Source: Saccharopolyspora endophytica
GTDB lineage: Bacteria > Actinomycetota > Actinomycetes > Mycobacteriales > Pseudonocardiaceae
Assembly (NCBI RefSeq): GCF_018070075.1
Contig: NZ_JAGPXE010000015.1
Span: 1 to 64,000, forward strand
Length of the DNA stretch: 64,000 nt
Reading direction: 5' to 3'
The notes beneath the pieces were generated by a model that saw nothing but the letters and a program-made list of their open reading frames with translations, ran no database searches and was not told the DNA's origin. Below are positions 56,981 through 64,000 of the stretch, in pieces (the first letter of the stretch is position 1; each line of letters opens with the position of its first letter). The position numbers were made by a program, and so were the translations under genes.

Positions 56981-58114
56981 TCACGAGCGCGGATCGCGCA
57001 GGCCGTAGACGCGCTCGGCGTTGTCCCGGCCGATCATGCGGGCCACGCGGAGCGCGTCGTCGACGTTCCAGTCGCCGGATTCGACGTGGTGGGCCAGTGC
57101 CCGGCTCATCCCCCTGCGCCAGAGCCGGGCACCGAGGTGGTGCAGCTCCGGCAGGCCCCAGGCATCGGAGGAGTAGAGGACCTTGGCGAACGGGGCGAGT
57201 TCCAGGGATTCGGCGATCACCGCCTCCGAACGCGCCCCGGTGTGGTTGATCGCCAGCCCGACGTCGAAGTGGACGTGCGGGAAGACCTGGGCGAGGTAGG
57301 CGGCGTTGCGGTGGAACGGGTAGCAGTGCAGCAGCAGCAGGTCCACGCCGTGCGGCTCGACGTTCTTGATGAACCGGGTCAGCAGCAGCGGATCGCAGCG
57401 GTGCAGTTCCAGGTCGGGATCGCCGTAGGCGGTGTGCAGCTGGATCGGCAGTCCGCGCTCCACGCCCGCCCACAGCGCGAACCGCAGCAGCACCGGATCG
57501 CTCACCCGCGCGGCGCCCTGCCGGAGCCACGCACCGGCCGCCCGGACGACCTCGGCCTCACCGGGCGGCTCCGGGTCGAAGTCGAAGCCGTACCGGTAGG
57601 CGATGATGCTCTTCAGGCCCACCGCCGACCGGCTCGCCAGCGCCTCGCGGAACCGCGACGGCAGCTCCGCCGCCGAGACCCCGGATCCGGCGACCTCCTC
57701 CAGCACCGCCTCCAGGCGGACGACCTCGTGGACCGGCTTTCCCGACAGCTCGGCGAACTCCGCCACGCCGAGACCGCCGTCCAGGCCGGTTTCGAGCAGC
57801 ACGCACCCGACCCCGGAGGCGTCGAGCAAGCGCCGGGTCACCTCGTCCCAGCCCAGCGCTCCCCTGACCGCCAGGTACTCCTCGGGCGAGGCGTGCGGCG
57901 CGAGCCCCAGCACGGGGGCGCACCACCGGCGCACGGCGAACCCGAGCGGCGAGTCGAACTGCGTCATCCACGGCGGAACGGCGCGGTCGGACTCGGTGAG
58001 CAGGCCCTCGAACTCCGCCCGCCCGGGATCAGCGGGCAGCACCCCGTGCGCGTGGTGATCCACCAGCGCGATCCCCTCGATCTCCGCGGCCAACGACGCC
58101 ACGAGCACCACCAC
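56981..58114 (-). CDS. Amidohydrolase (FluG N-terminal-like)
   Basis: 377-aa TIM-barrel metal hydrolase. The DHHAHG motif near residue 18 gives the first metal histidines; later LLLLHCYPFHRNAAYLAQ, DVGLAINHTGARSEA and LYSSDAWGLPELH fit the amidohydrolase 2 group found at the N-terminus of FluG and nodulin glutamine synthetases. No glutamine synthetase domain is fused. The GTG at 58114 is the likely start, with AGGTGG upstream. The substrate is unknown. Confidence 0.85.
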   Translation of the reverse strand: MVVLVASLAAEIEGIALVDHHAHGVLPADPGRAEFEGLLTESDRAVPPWMTQFDSPLGFAVRRWCAPVLGLAPHASPEEYLAVRGALGWDEVTRRLLDASGVGCVLLETGLDGGLGVAEFAELSGKPVHEVVRLEAVLEEVAGSGVSAAELPSRFREALASRSAVGLKSIIAYRYGFDFDPEPPGEAEVVRAAGAWLRQGAARVSDPVLLRFALWAGVERGLPIQLHTAYGDPDLELHRCDPLLLTRFIKNVEPHGVDLLLLHCYPFHRNAAYLAQVFPHVHFDVGLAINHTGARSEAVIAESLELAPFAKVLYSSDAWGLPELHHLGARLWRRGMSRALAHHVESGDWNVDDALRVARMIGRDNAERVYGLRDPRS

Positions 58115-58245
58115 CTCTCGAAACCGGGCGCGCCCGAATGTACCCAGTTCTCGCGGGCGCGGCGCGCGATCCGGCGAGATGATCGGATTCGGGTTATTGT
58201 CGTTTCGCTCCAGCGAAATTCACAGTCGATTGTGGACGGTGTCGA

Positions 58246-58782
58246 GTGGATCGGTGTGTGGCGCAGGGCAGGATCAAGACCCGGTTCGCCCGGTGGGACC
58301 TCGCCGGCAGCGGCGAGCTGACCCGCCAGGACGTCGAGCGCGAGGCCGAGCGGATCGCCGGTGCCTTCGGCGTCGACCCGGCCCACCCGGCGGCCTCGCG
58401 CCTTCGCGCCTCCCTCGGCGCGCTCTTCGACCTCTGCGCCGATCAGGCCGGGGTCTCCCGCGACGGGACGATCACCGAAGCGCAGTTCTCCACCCTCTCC
58501 GAGGACCTGATCTTCGAACAGGGCGAAGCCGCGTTCAACCGCGCGCTGCGCCCCGTCATCGGCGGCGTCGTCGGCGTGTGCGACCGCGACGGGGACGGCA
58601 GGATCGACCGAACCGAGTTCACCCGCTGGCTGATCATCCTCGGCCTCGACGAACAGCGGGCCGGGGAGGCCTTCGAGCGCATCGACGTCGGCGGCCGCGG
58701 AACTCTGTGCCTCGACGAACTGCTCTCAGCGATCCGCGAGTACCACTACGGCAGGCTCGACGTCGAGCTCATCGCGGGCTGA
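58246..58782 (+). CDS. Calerythrin-like EF-hand protein
   Basis: 178-aa calcium-binding protein similar in length and layout to Saccharopolyspora calerythrin: RFARWDLAGSGEL at the start, LIFEQGEAAFNRALRPVIGGVVG in the middle and FGRLDVELLG-like YGRLDVELIAG at the end. Only the third loop, DRDGDGRIDRTE, is canonical. Loop I (DLAGSGELTRQD) and loop IV (DVGGRGTLCLDE) have lost ligands at position 3 or 5, and loop I has Asp instead of Glu at 12. GTG 58246 or GTG 58258 may be the start. The 3' end overlaps the convergent ligase by 37 bases. Confidence 0.9.
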   Translation: MDRCVAQGRIKTRFARWDLAGSGELTRQDVEREAERIAGAFGVDPAHPAASRLRASLGALFDLCADQAGVSRDGTITEAQFSTLSEDLIFEQGEAAFNRALRPVIGGVVGVCDRDGDGRIDRTEFTRWLIILGLDEQRAGEAFERIDVGGRGTLCLDELLSAIREYHYGRLDVELIAG

Positions 58783-60365
58783 TCCGCGCCGAAGCGCTCG
58801 GCGGCGATCGCGGTGACCGTGCGGCGGCAGACCTTGCCGGTCGGCGCCAGCGGCAGTTCCGGCAACCGGAGCAGGAACTCCGGGAGCTTGCGCCGCTCCA
58901 GCCCGCGGTCCCCCTCCAGGAACGCGGCGACCTCGTCCAACGTCAGGTCCTCGGTCCCGGCGGCCTGGCTGATGCAGGCGCACAGCCGCTGACCCAGCTC
59001 GTCGTCCGGGATCGGCACGCAGGCCACGTCCACCACGCCGGGATGGGCGCCGATCTCCCGCTCCACCTCGGCCGGGCTGATCTGGAAACCGCCGCGCAGC
59101 ACGGCGTTGTCCATCCTGCCGAGGACGTGCAGCCGTCCGAGCTCGTCCAGCACGCCCCGGTCACCGCTGCGCACCCACCCGCCGCGCGTGCGGTGGCGTT
59201 CGTCGAGCTCGGTGTCGGCGACGTAGCTCAGCGGCGTCATCGGTCCGCGCGCCCAGATCTCCCCCGCCTCGCCGGGACCGGCGTCGCGCCCGACCTCGTC
59301 GACGATGCGGATCTCGGCGACCTCCGGGTCGGGTGAGCCGGTTCCCGCCCCCTCGCCCGTGCCGGTGAGCGCTGTGTGGCAGTTGATGCCGTCGGATGAC
59401 CCGTAGACGGTGATGACCCGCGCGGCGAACCGGCGGGTGCACGCGCGGGCGGTGACGTCCGACAGCGGCGCCCCGCTGGAGACCACCGCCCGCAGGCTCG
59501 ACAGGTCCTCGTCCGCTTCGGCGGGGTGCTCGGTGAGCCTGCGCAGCATCGTGGGCACGCCGAACAGGTGGGTCGGCCGGTGCCGGGTGACCGCGCGCAG
59601 CGCATCGCCCGCGTCGAAGCGGTCCTGCAGGACGACGGTGGCGCCGAGCGCGGCGATGCTCACGTGGGTGACGAGCGAACCGTAGGAGGACGCGAGCTTC
59701 ATCAGCGCCAGGGCCCGCATCGGCTCGTCGCCGCCGCTCAACGCACGCACGTAGTTGGCCCGGCCACCCGCCATCGCGTTGTGCGAGTAGGCGATCATCT
59801 TCGGTTCGGACTGCGAGCCGGAGGTGACCAGGATGCGCACCGGTGCTTCGGGGTCGAGCTCCGGCGGGTGCCAGTCGGCGCCGCTGTCGAGGTCGTCGAA
59901 GACGTGCGCCGCGCGCAGCGTCGGCAGGCCTGCGGCGACCTCGGCATCAGCGGGATCGCTGAAAATGCCTGCTGCTGCTCGGGATCGACCCAGCAGGCTG
60001 ATCGTGTCCTTCGTGCCGCTCCCTCCGGGGTAGGCCAGCACGACGGCTCCGATGGCGGCGACCGCGAGTTCCGCGACCACCATGCGCCACCCGTTGGGCA
60101 ACCGGATCCCGATGACGTCGCCCTGACCGAATCCGTCGGCGCTCAGGGCTGCGGCCACGCGCCGCACCGCCTGGTCGAGGTCCTGGTAGGTCAGCGTCAC
60201 CTCGCCGTCGATGACGGCTTCGCGTGCCGGGTGCGACCGGACCCGTTCGGTGAACAGGTCGTAGATCGGCCGGTCCGGGCACAGTCCCTGCTCGACCCAG
60301 TGCGCGCGCAGTTCGGCGGGCACCAGGTCGCGGATCTCGATCCCGTTGCGCGACGTCCAGGTCAT
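58746..60365 (-). CDS. AMP-dependent acyl-CoA synthetase/ligase
   Basis: 539-aa ANL-superfamily enzyme that adenylates an acid and loads it on CoA or a carrier. The nucleotide loop is VTSGSQSEPKMIAYS, the A5 motif VYGSSDGINCH, A7 GWVRSGDRG, and the A10 lysine is in LAPTGKVCRR. A8 is LGRMDNAVLRGGFQISPAEVE. The ATG overlaps the CoA-transferase stop (ATGA). It is the last gene of a four-gene acyl-activation operon. Confidence 0.92.
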   Translation of the reverse strand: MTWTSRNGIEIRDLVPAELRAHWVEQGLCPDRPIYDLFTERVRSHPAREAVIDGEVTLTYQDLDQAVRRVAAALSADGFGQGDVIGIRLPNGWRMVVAELAVAAIGAVVLAYPGGSGTKDTISLLGRSRAAAGIFSDPADAEVAAGLPTLRAAHVFDDLDSGADWHPPELDPEAPVRILVTSGSQSEPKMIAYSHNAMAGGRANYVRALSGGDEPMRALALMKLASSYGSLVTHVSIAALGATVVLQDRFDAGDALRAVTRHRPTHLFGVPTMLRRLTEHPAEADEDLSSLRAVVSSGAPLSDVTARACTRRFAARVITVYGSSDGINCHTALTGTGEGAGTGSPDPEVAEIRIVDEVGRDAGPGEAGEIWARGPMTPLSYVADTELDERHRTRGGWVRSGDRGVLDELGRLHVLGRMDNAVLRGGFQISPAEVEREIGAHPGVVDVACVPIPDDELGQRLCACISQAAGTEDLTLDEVAAFLEGDRGLERRKLPEFLLRLPELPLAPTGKVCRRTVTAIAAERFGADQPAMSSTSSLP

Positions 60366-61852
60366 GCGAACTCCCAAGGAGGTTGCGGTGACACGTGCGT
60401 GGTGTGGTTCAGGGCGCGCTTGAACCGCGGGTCGGCGGCGAGTTCGCGCAGGTCGGTGCACACCGGTGTGCCGTCGGGCAGCACCATCCGGCCGTCCCGC
60501 TCCAGCAGCCGCGCGGGGCCTGCCGGGCTCCGCGGGATCACTCCCGCGGCCGAGTAGAGCGAGCTGTCCACGCGGGCGCCGAGCCCGGTGCGCTCGCGGC
60601 GCAGCAGCGCTGCCAGGACGCCTGCCGCGCAGACCAGTCCGCCCATGATGTCGGTGAGCGTCATCAGCGACGGCGCGCGATCCGGTTCGGTGGCGGCCAG
60701 GCCGCTGTGGGCCTGCACGAGGAAATCGGTGCCCAGCGGCGGATCCGGCCAGGGCAGCGGTGCCCACCCCGACGCCCACGCGTGGACCAGACCGGGTCTG
60801 ACGCGGGCGAGTTCGTCGGCATCGAGGCCGTCGCGTTCGGCACGACCGGGCGCCCAGTTGTGCACGAAGGCGTCGGCTCCGGCCACGAGTTCGCGCAGCT
60901 CCTCCCGCCCGGCAGCGGTCTTCAGGTCGATCTCGGTGACGCGCTTGCCGTCGTTGAGCACCCGGAACCGGGCCGAGCGGTCTCCCGAGATCGGCGGGAT
61001 GCCGCGCATCGGGTCGCCGCCCGGCGGCTCGACGCGGATCACCTCGGCGCCGAGCATCCGCAGCACGTGCCCGGCCATCGGGCCCTGGATCCGGCGCGTC
61101 GATTCGACGACGACGATCCCGTCCAGCGGTTCGCCTCCCGTCCAGGGACGAGCCCTCGACGATCCCGGCAGGTCCCGGAACGTGCAGGCGGGAACCCTAG
61201 TCGGCTGGCCCGGCTCATCGCGGACCGGCAGGACGCTGACCTCCGCCTGCCCGGCGGCCTTCAGCAGATCCCGGAACGGGAACCGGCGCGTGCGGGACAA
61301 CAGCGATTCCGGGAGCGCGCAGGACGCGGTGGCGAAGCGCTGCTGGAACGGCCACCAGCCTGCGGCCACGTCGGCGGGCTCGGCACCGAGGTGGTTCCAG
61401 AACCGCTGCCAGCCTTCGGGATTCAACGTTTCGAGCTCGAACCGGATGCCGTCCTGCGACCGGAACGGCGGGCGCGGCCCGCATGCCCACCGCTCGCCCC
61501 AGTCGTCGTCGGTGGTGGCCACCGCGAGGTGCTGGCCGACCGCCAGCAACGCCGCCTGCGCTACCGAGGTCCGCACGGACTCGACCCGGGCCCCGCGCGC
61601 CCGCGCCAGCTCGGCCGCCAGCATCCCGTGGGCGGCCAGGACTCCGGCCACGGCCGAGGCGTAGTCGACGCCGAGTCGCCTCGGGCTCCCGGACGCTCGA
61701 CCGTGGACGTGCATGATCCCGCAGGCCGCCTGCACGGCGGATTCGTCGCGCAACGCCATCTCCACCGGCCCGGGCCAGTCGATGTCGCACCAGACGGCGG
61801 GAACCTCTCCGAGCTCGCGCAGCAGCCCGGCCGCCACCCGCTCGGCGATCAC
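60362..61852 (-). CDS. CaiB/BaiF-type CoA transferase with tandem modules
   Basis: 496-aa family III CoA transferase of unusual layout. Residues ~265-496 form a CaiB N-terminal module: LDGIVVVESTRRIQGPMAGH, LGAEVIRVEPPGGDPMRG, and LTDIMGG with the probable catalytic Asp. Residues ~1-250 resemble the later part of a CaiB protein (DYASAVAGVLAAHGMLAAEL, RVESVRTSVAQAALL). So the order is a truncated module followed by a fuller one. The GTG at 61852 overlaps the methyltransferase stop. The CoA donor and acceptor are unknown. Confidence 0.82.
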   Translation of the reverse strand: MIAERVAAGLLRELGEVPAVWCDIDWPGPVEMALRDESAVQAACGIMHVHGRASGSPRRLGVDYASAVAGVLAAHGMLAAELARARGARVESVRTSVAQAALLAVGQHLAVATTDDDWGERWACGPRPPFRSQDGIRFELETLNPEGWQRFWNHLGAEPADVAAGWWPFQQRFATASCALPESLLSRTRRFPFRDLLKAAGQAEVSVLPVRDEPGQPTRVPACTFRDLPGSSRARPWTGGEPLDGIVVVESTRRIQGPMAGHVLRMLGAEVIRVEPPGGDPMRGIPPISGDRSARFRVLNDGKRVTEIDLKTAAGREELRELVAGADAFVHNWAPGRAERDGLDADELARVRPGLVHAWASGWAPLPWPDPPLGTDFLVQAHSGLAATEPDRAPSLMTLTDIMGGLVCAAGVLAALLRRERTGLGARVDSSLYSAAGVIPRSPAGPARLLERDGRMVLPDGTPVCTDLRELAADPRFKRALNHTTHVSPQPPWEFA

Positions 61853-62628
61853 GACGGCTTCCTGCCCTGCACCGAGTGCAGAACGCTCGACGACGCCCGG
61901 AAACCCGGATCGCGCATGACCTCGCGCACCCGGATCAGCTCCGCCTCGGTCATCCCTGCTGCCAGCAGACCTTCCCGCAGGTGGAAGGTGTGGTTGTGCT
62001 GCAGCCCGAGCTCGGGCGAACCCGCGTGGCGGGAACCGATGTGCGGGCGCGGGTCGATGTCGACCAGCCCGGCCGAGCGCATCGCGAGCGGCGCCTTGCG
62101 GCCCCACTCCGGGTCGCCTCCCCGGGAGCGCATGTGCTCGGTCTTCGCCGCGAGGAACTTCTCGTAGACGGCGGCGTCGGTGGCCAGCAGCACGGGCTCG
62201 TAACTGGTGTCCAGCTCGTCGATCTGCAACCACCCGCCCGGCTTCAGCGCCGTGATCAGCTTGTCCAGCACCGCGTTCCGCTGCGGGACGTGCTGCAGGA
62301 CCATGCGGGCCACGATCAGGTCGAAGCGCTCGGCGGGAAGCGGATCGGTGGCGATGTCGTGCTCCACGACCGTCAGGTTCGGGTGCGGTTCGACGTCACC
62401 GGGGGCGATGTCGCCAGCCAGCACGCTGCCGGTGGGGGCGACCCGCTCGGCCAGCCAGCGGGCGACGCTGCCGTGCCCGGTGCCCACTTCGAGGCAGTGC
62501 CAGCCGTCGGTGACGCCGGTGGCGGCCAGTCGTTCGGTGGTGATGTGGTCGTAGGACGCGGCGAGGCAGCGGTGCTGCTCGGCGTAGTGCGGGCCGTCGT
62601 TGGTGAAGACGTAGGCCTGGGCTGTCAT
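61849..62628 (-). CDS. SAM-dependent methyltransferase
   Basis: 259-aa class I methyltransferase. SAM motif I is CLEVGTGHGSVARWLAERV, motif II VLAGDIAPGDV and motif III LIVARMVLQHVPQR, then LKPGGWLQIDELD. The 4-base overlaps with both neighbours (ATGA upstream, GTGA downstream) place it firmly inside the acyl-activation operon. The acceptor may be the CoA-bound or released acid. Confidence 0.9.
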   Translation of the reverse strand: MTAQAYVFTNDGPHYAEQHRCLAASYDHITTERLAATGVTDGWHCLEVGTGHGSVARWLAERVAPTGSVLAGDIAPGDVEPHPNLTVVEHDIATDPLPAERFDLIVARMVLQHVPQRNAVLDKLITALKPGGWLQIDELDTSYEPVLLATDAAVYEKFLAAKTEHMRSRGGDPEWGRKAPLAMRSAGLVDIDPRPHIGSRHAGSPELGLQHNHTFHLREGLLAAGMTEAELIRVREVMRDPGFRASSSVLHSVQGRKPS

Positions 62629-64000
62629 GTCCACCGTCCCGTTCCGTAGGTGTCGGCGCTTCCGGTGAGCCGCGCCAGCAGTTCGAGCCTGCGCACCTTG
62701 CCGGTGCCGGTTCGAGGCACGTCGTCCCACCTCAGGACGACGGGTGCGGACATGGCGGGCAGGCCGTGGCACGCGTGGCGCCAGGTGTGCTCGGACAGCT
62801 CTCCGTCGCTGGTGATCACGACCGGCAGCGGAGGTTCGTCCGCGCGGGCCAGCAGCACGCATTCGATCGCGCGCGGAATGCGTTCTTCCAGGGTGTCCTC
62901 GGTGGCCACGCAGCTCCCCTCGGGAGCGCAGTCGACCTCGCGATCCACCAGGTGCACGCTGCCGTCCCTGGCGCGGATGCCGAGATCGCCCGTGTTCCAC
63001 CAGTTTCCGACCTTCTTGGCCGCGAACCGCTCCGATTCGCCGAGGTAGTCCAGGCACAGCGCGCGGGTCCGGGCCAGCAGCAGCCCCGGTTCGCCGGGCC
63101 GCACCGGCTGGAAGGTGCCGGGGTCCACCAGCTTCAGGCGCGTCTTCAGCGGGATCGGCCGGCCCGCGCGGTGCGTGGCGGAGCGCCGCCGCTGCACCGA
63201 TCCGCGGTGGTGGATCCGGAACGTCAGCGGCCCGGTCTCGGTCTGCCCGAACCCGTCCAGCCACAGCGGGTGCTTCCGGCCGCTGGCCTTGAGGAACGCC
63301 CGCACGGTGGGCGGGTGCACCGCGTCGTAGGTGCTGATGAACAGCCGCGTGCGGCGGAACGGGTTGGCCAGCCGCGCGGTCAGCGGCTTGAGCCGCACGA
63401 ACGAAGCGGGCAGTCCCTCCACGACCGTCGGCGGGTGCTGCCGCAGCACCGGGTCGACCTGGTCGGGGTCCTGACCGGTCAGGACGACGATCTCGCGCGG
63501 CGCGGTGCTCACGGCCACGGCCGTCCAGCAGAACGTCCTCCCGTGGGCGTAGGAGCTGGCGGTGGCCAGCACGTCGTCCTTGCGGATGCCCACGACCGGT
63601 GTCGGGAGCGCCTCGAAGCGGGCGAGGTTGGCGATGATCGACCGGGTCGAGTGCACCACGAGCTTGGGCACCCCGGTGGTGCCGGAGGTGTGGGTGATGA
63701 CCAGCGGTTCGTCATCCCCGCGCCGGTGCGGCTGCGGAACACCGCTCCCCCGCAGCTCGTCGAGGCCGACCGCGCCCGGAGCCGGTCCCGTGCTCACGGT
63801 CGTGCGCGCGAACGAGGCCAGGTCCACGCCCTCCTCAGCGGCCCGCTCGAGCAGTCCGGGCGAGGTCACCAGGACGTCCGGCTCCAGACGCTTCAGCAGC
63901 GCCGAGGCCGTCTCGGCGGGAAGCCGGCCGGACAGCTTCGCGGGCACCGCACCGGCGCGGACGGCGGCGCAGGCGAGCAGGTCGATGTCCCAGTGGTCGT
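62625..64000 (-). CDS. AMP-dependent acyl-CoA ligase, 5' end beyond the window
   Basis: C-terminal ~458 aa of a second ANL ligase; the frame remains open to base 64000, reading DHWDIDLLACAAVRAG before PAKLSG, which is typical interior sequence. The nucleotide loop is THTSGTTGVPKLVVHS, the A5 motif GFGQTETG, A7 WWNTGDLG and the C-terminal lysine is in RTGTGKVRRLEL. So it is active-site complete as far as visible. It precedes the methyltransferase by ATGA overlap. Confidence 0.9.
   Translation of the reverse strand, partial: DHWDIDLLACAAVRAGAVPAKLSGRLPAETASALLKRLEPDVLVTSPGLLERAAEEGVDLASFARTTVSTGPAPGAVGLDELRGSGVPQPHRRGDDEPLVITHTSGTTGVPKLVVHSTRSIIANLARFEALPTPVVGIRKDDVLATASSYAHGRTFCWTAVAVSTAPREIVVLTGQDPDQVDPVLRQHPPTVVEGLPASFVRLKPLTARLANPFRRTRLFISTYDAVHPPTVRAFLKASGRKHPLWLDGFGQTETGPLTFRIHHRGSVQRRRSATHRAGRPIPLKTRLKLVDPGTFQPVRPGEPGLLLARTRALCLDYLGESERFAAKKVGNWWNTGDLGIRARDGSVHLVDREVDCAPEGSCVATEDTLEERIPRAIECVLLARADEPPLPVVITSDGELSEHTWRHACHGLPAMSAPVVLRWDDVPRTGTGKVRRLELLARLTGSADTYGTGRWT

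Noticed and set aside
1..64000. Transposons, phage genes, CRISPR arrays, tRNA or rRNA genes
   Set aside because: No transposase, integrase, cas gene, regular spacer array or cloverleaf was found on reading both strands; the repeats present are short intergenic elements only.

Overview
The window is high-GC actinobacterial chromosome. I infer a Saccharopolyspora-like member of the Pseudonocardiaceae. Support comes from the codon bias, the short or overlapping GTGA/ATGA gene junctions, Tat signal peptides, a chaplin-like wall protein, and an EF-hand protein that resembles calerythrin as I remember it from Saccharopolyspora erythraea. No rRNA, tRNA, CRISPR, transposase, integrase or phage gene was seen. 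The DNA looks like ordinary, metabolically rich accessory chromosome rather than a mobile island.

Left part (1-12.5 kb): a GAF-LytTR regulator sits directly before katG. Next come a cupredoxin-like protein and a PQQ dehydrogenase with a lanthanide-type residue, an alpha/beta hydrolase, a secreted polysaccharide deacetylase, an MHS-type transporter, a hemerythrin-like protein, and an SDR/NTF2 pair divergent from an AraC regulator. From 12.5 to 17.8 kb one compact operon holds a ROK repressor, an SsuBC/TauBC-type ABC importer and a sulfatase, suggesting uptake and desulfation of a sulfated compound. From 17.9 to 23.3 kb there is a DHFR-like reductase, a cholesterol oxidase with its TetR regulator, a PH-domain protein, a chaplin-like secreted protein and a broken helicase-type gene.

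Centre (23.3-34.6 kb): a glyoxylate-to-glycerate operon (hyi-glxR-gcl-FAH hydrolase) is followed by the most intriguing locus. Nine tightly interlocked genes (27843-34622) combine a GTP cyclohydrolase II homologue, a creatininase-family hydrolase, a RibD-type reductase and a PTPS-fold protein that lacks the usual catalytic residues. With them are a dehydrogenase without zinc motifs, a CDP-alcohol phosphatidyltransferase, a glycosyltransferase, a methyltransferase and a multi-pass membrane protein. Together they look like a pathway for an unknown GTP-derived, membrane-associated glycoconjugate or cofactor.

Right part: an MFS exporter precedes a sulfation region (36.2-43.9 kb). It has an arylsulfotransferase, a P-loop sulfotransferase, cysN-cysD-cysQ, a TauE exporter and an APS kinase fused to a degenerate ATP-sulfurylase domain. 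A nitroreductase, DoxX, P450, epoxide-hydrolase-like enzyme, a methyltransferase with a self-sequestering leader, a second sulfatase, a YchJ protein and a cystine-type ABC importer follow. Sulfur handling therefore recurs across the window. The last 10 kb hold an isochorismatase-like protein, a GNAT acetyltransferase, a DUF4396 membrane protein behind a CsoR-like operator, a tiny ORF with a near-perfect Shine-Dalgarno sequence, an HpcH-type aldolase, an amidohydrolase, the EF-hand protein, and an acyl-activating cluster (two AMP ligases, a CoA transferase and a methyltransferase) that runs off the right edge.

Two families of short intergenic repeats lie just past stop codons and probably act as RNA 3'-end elements.
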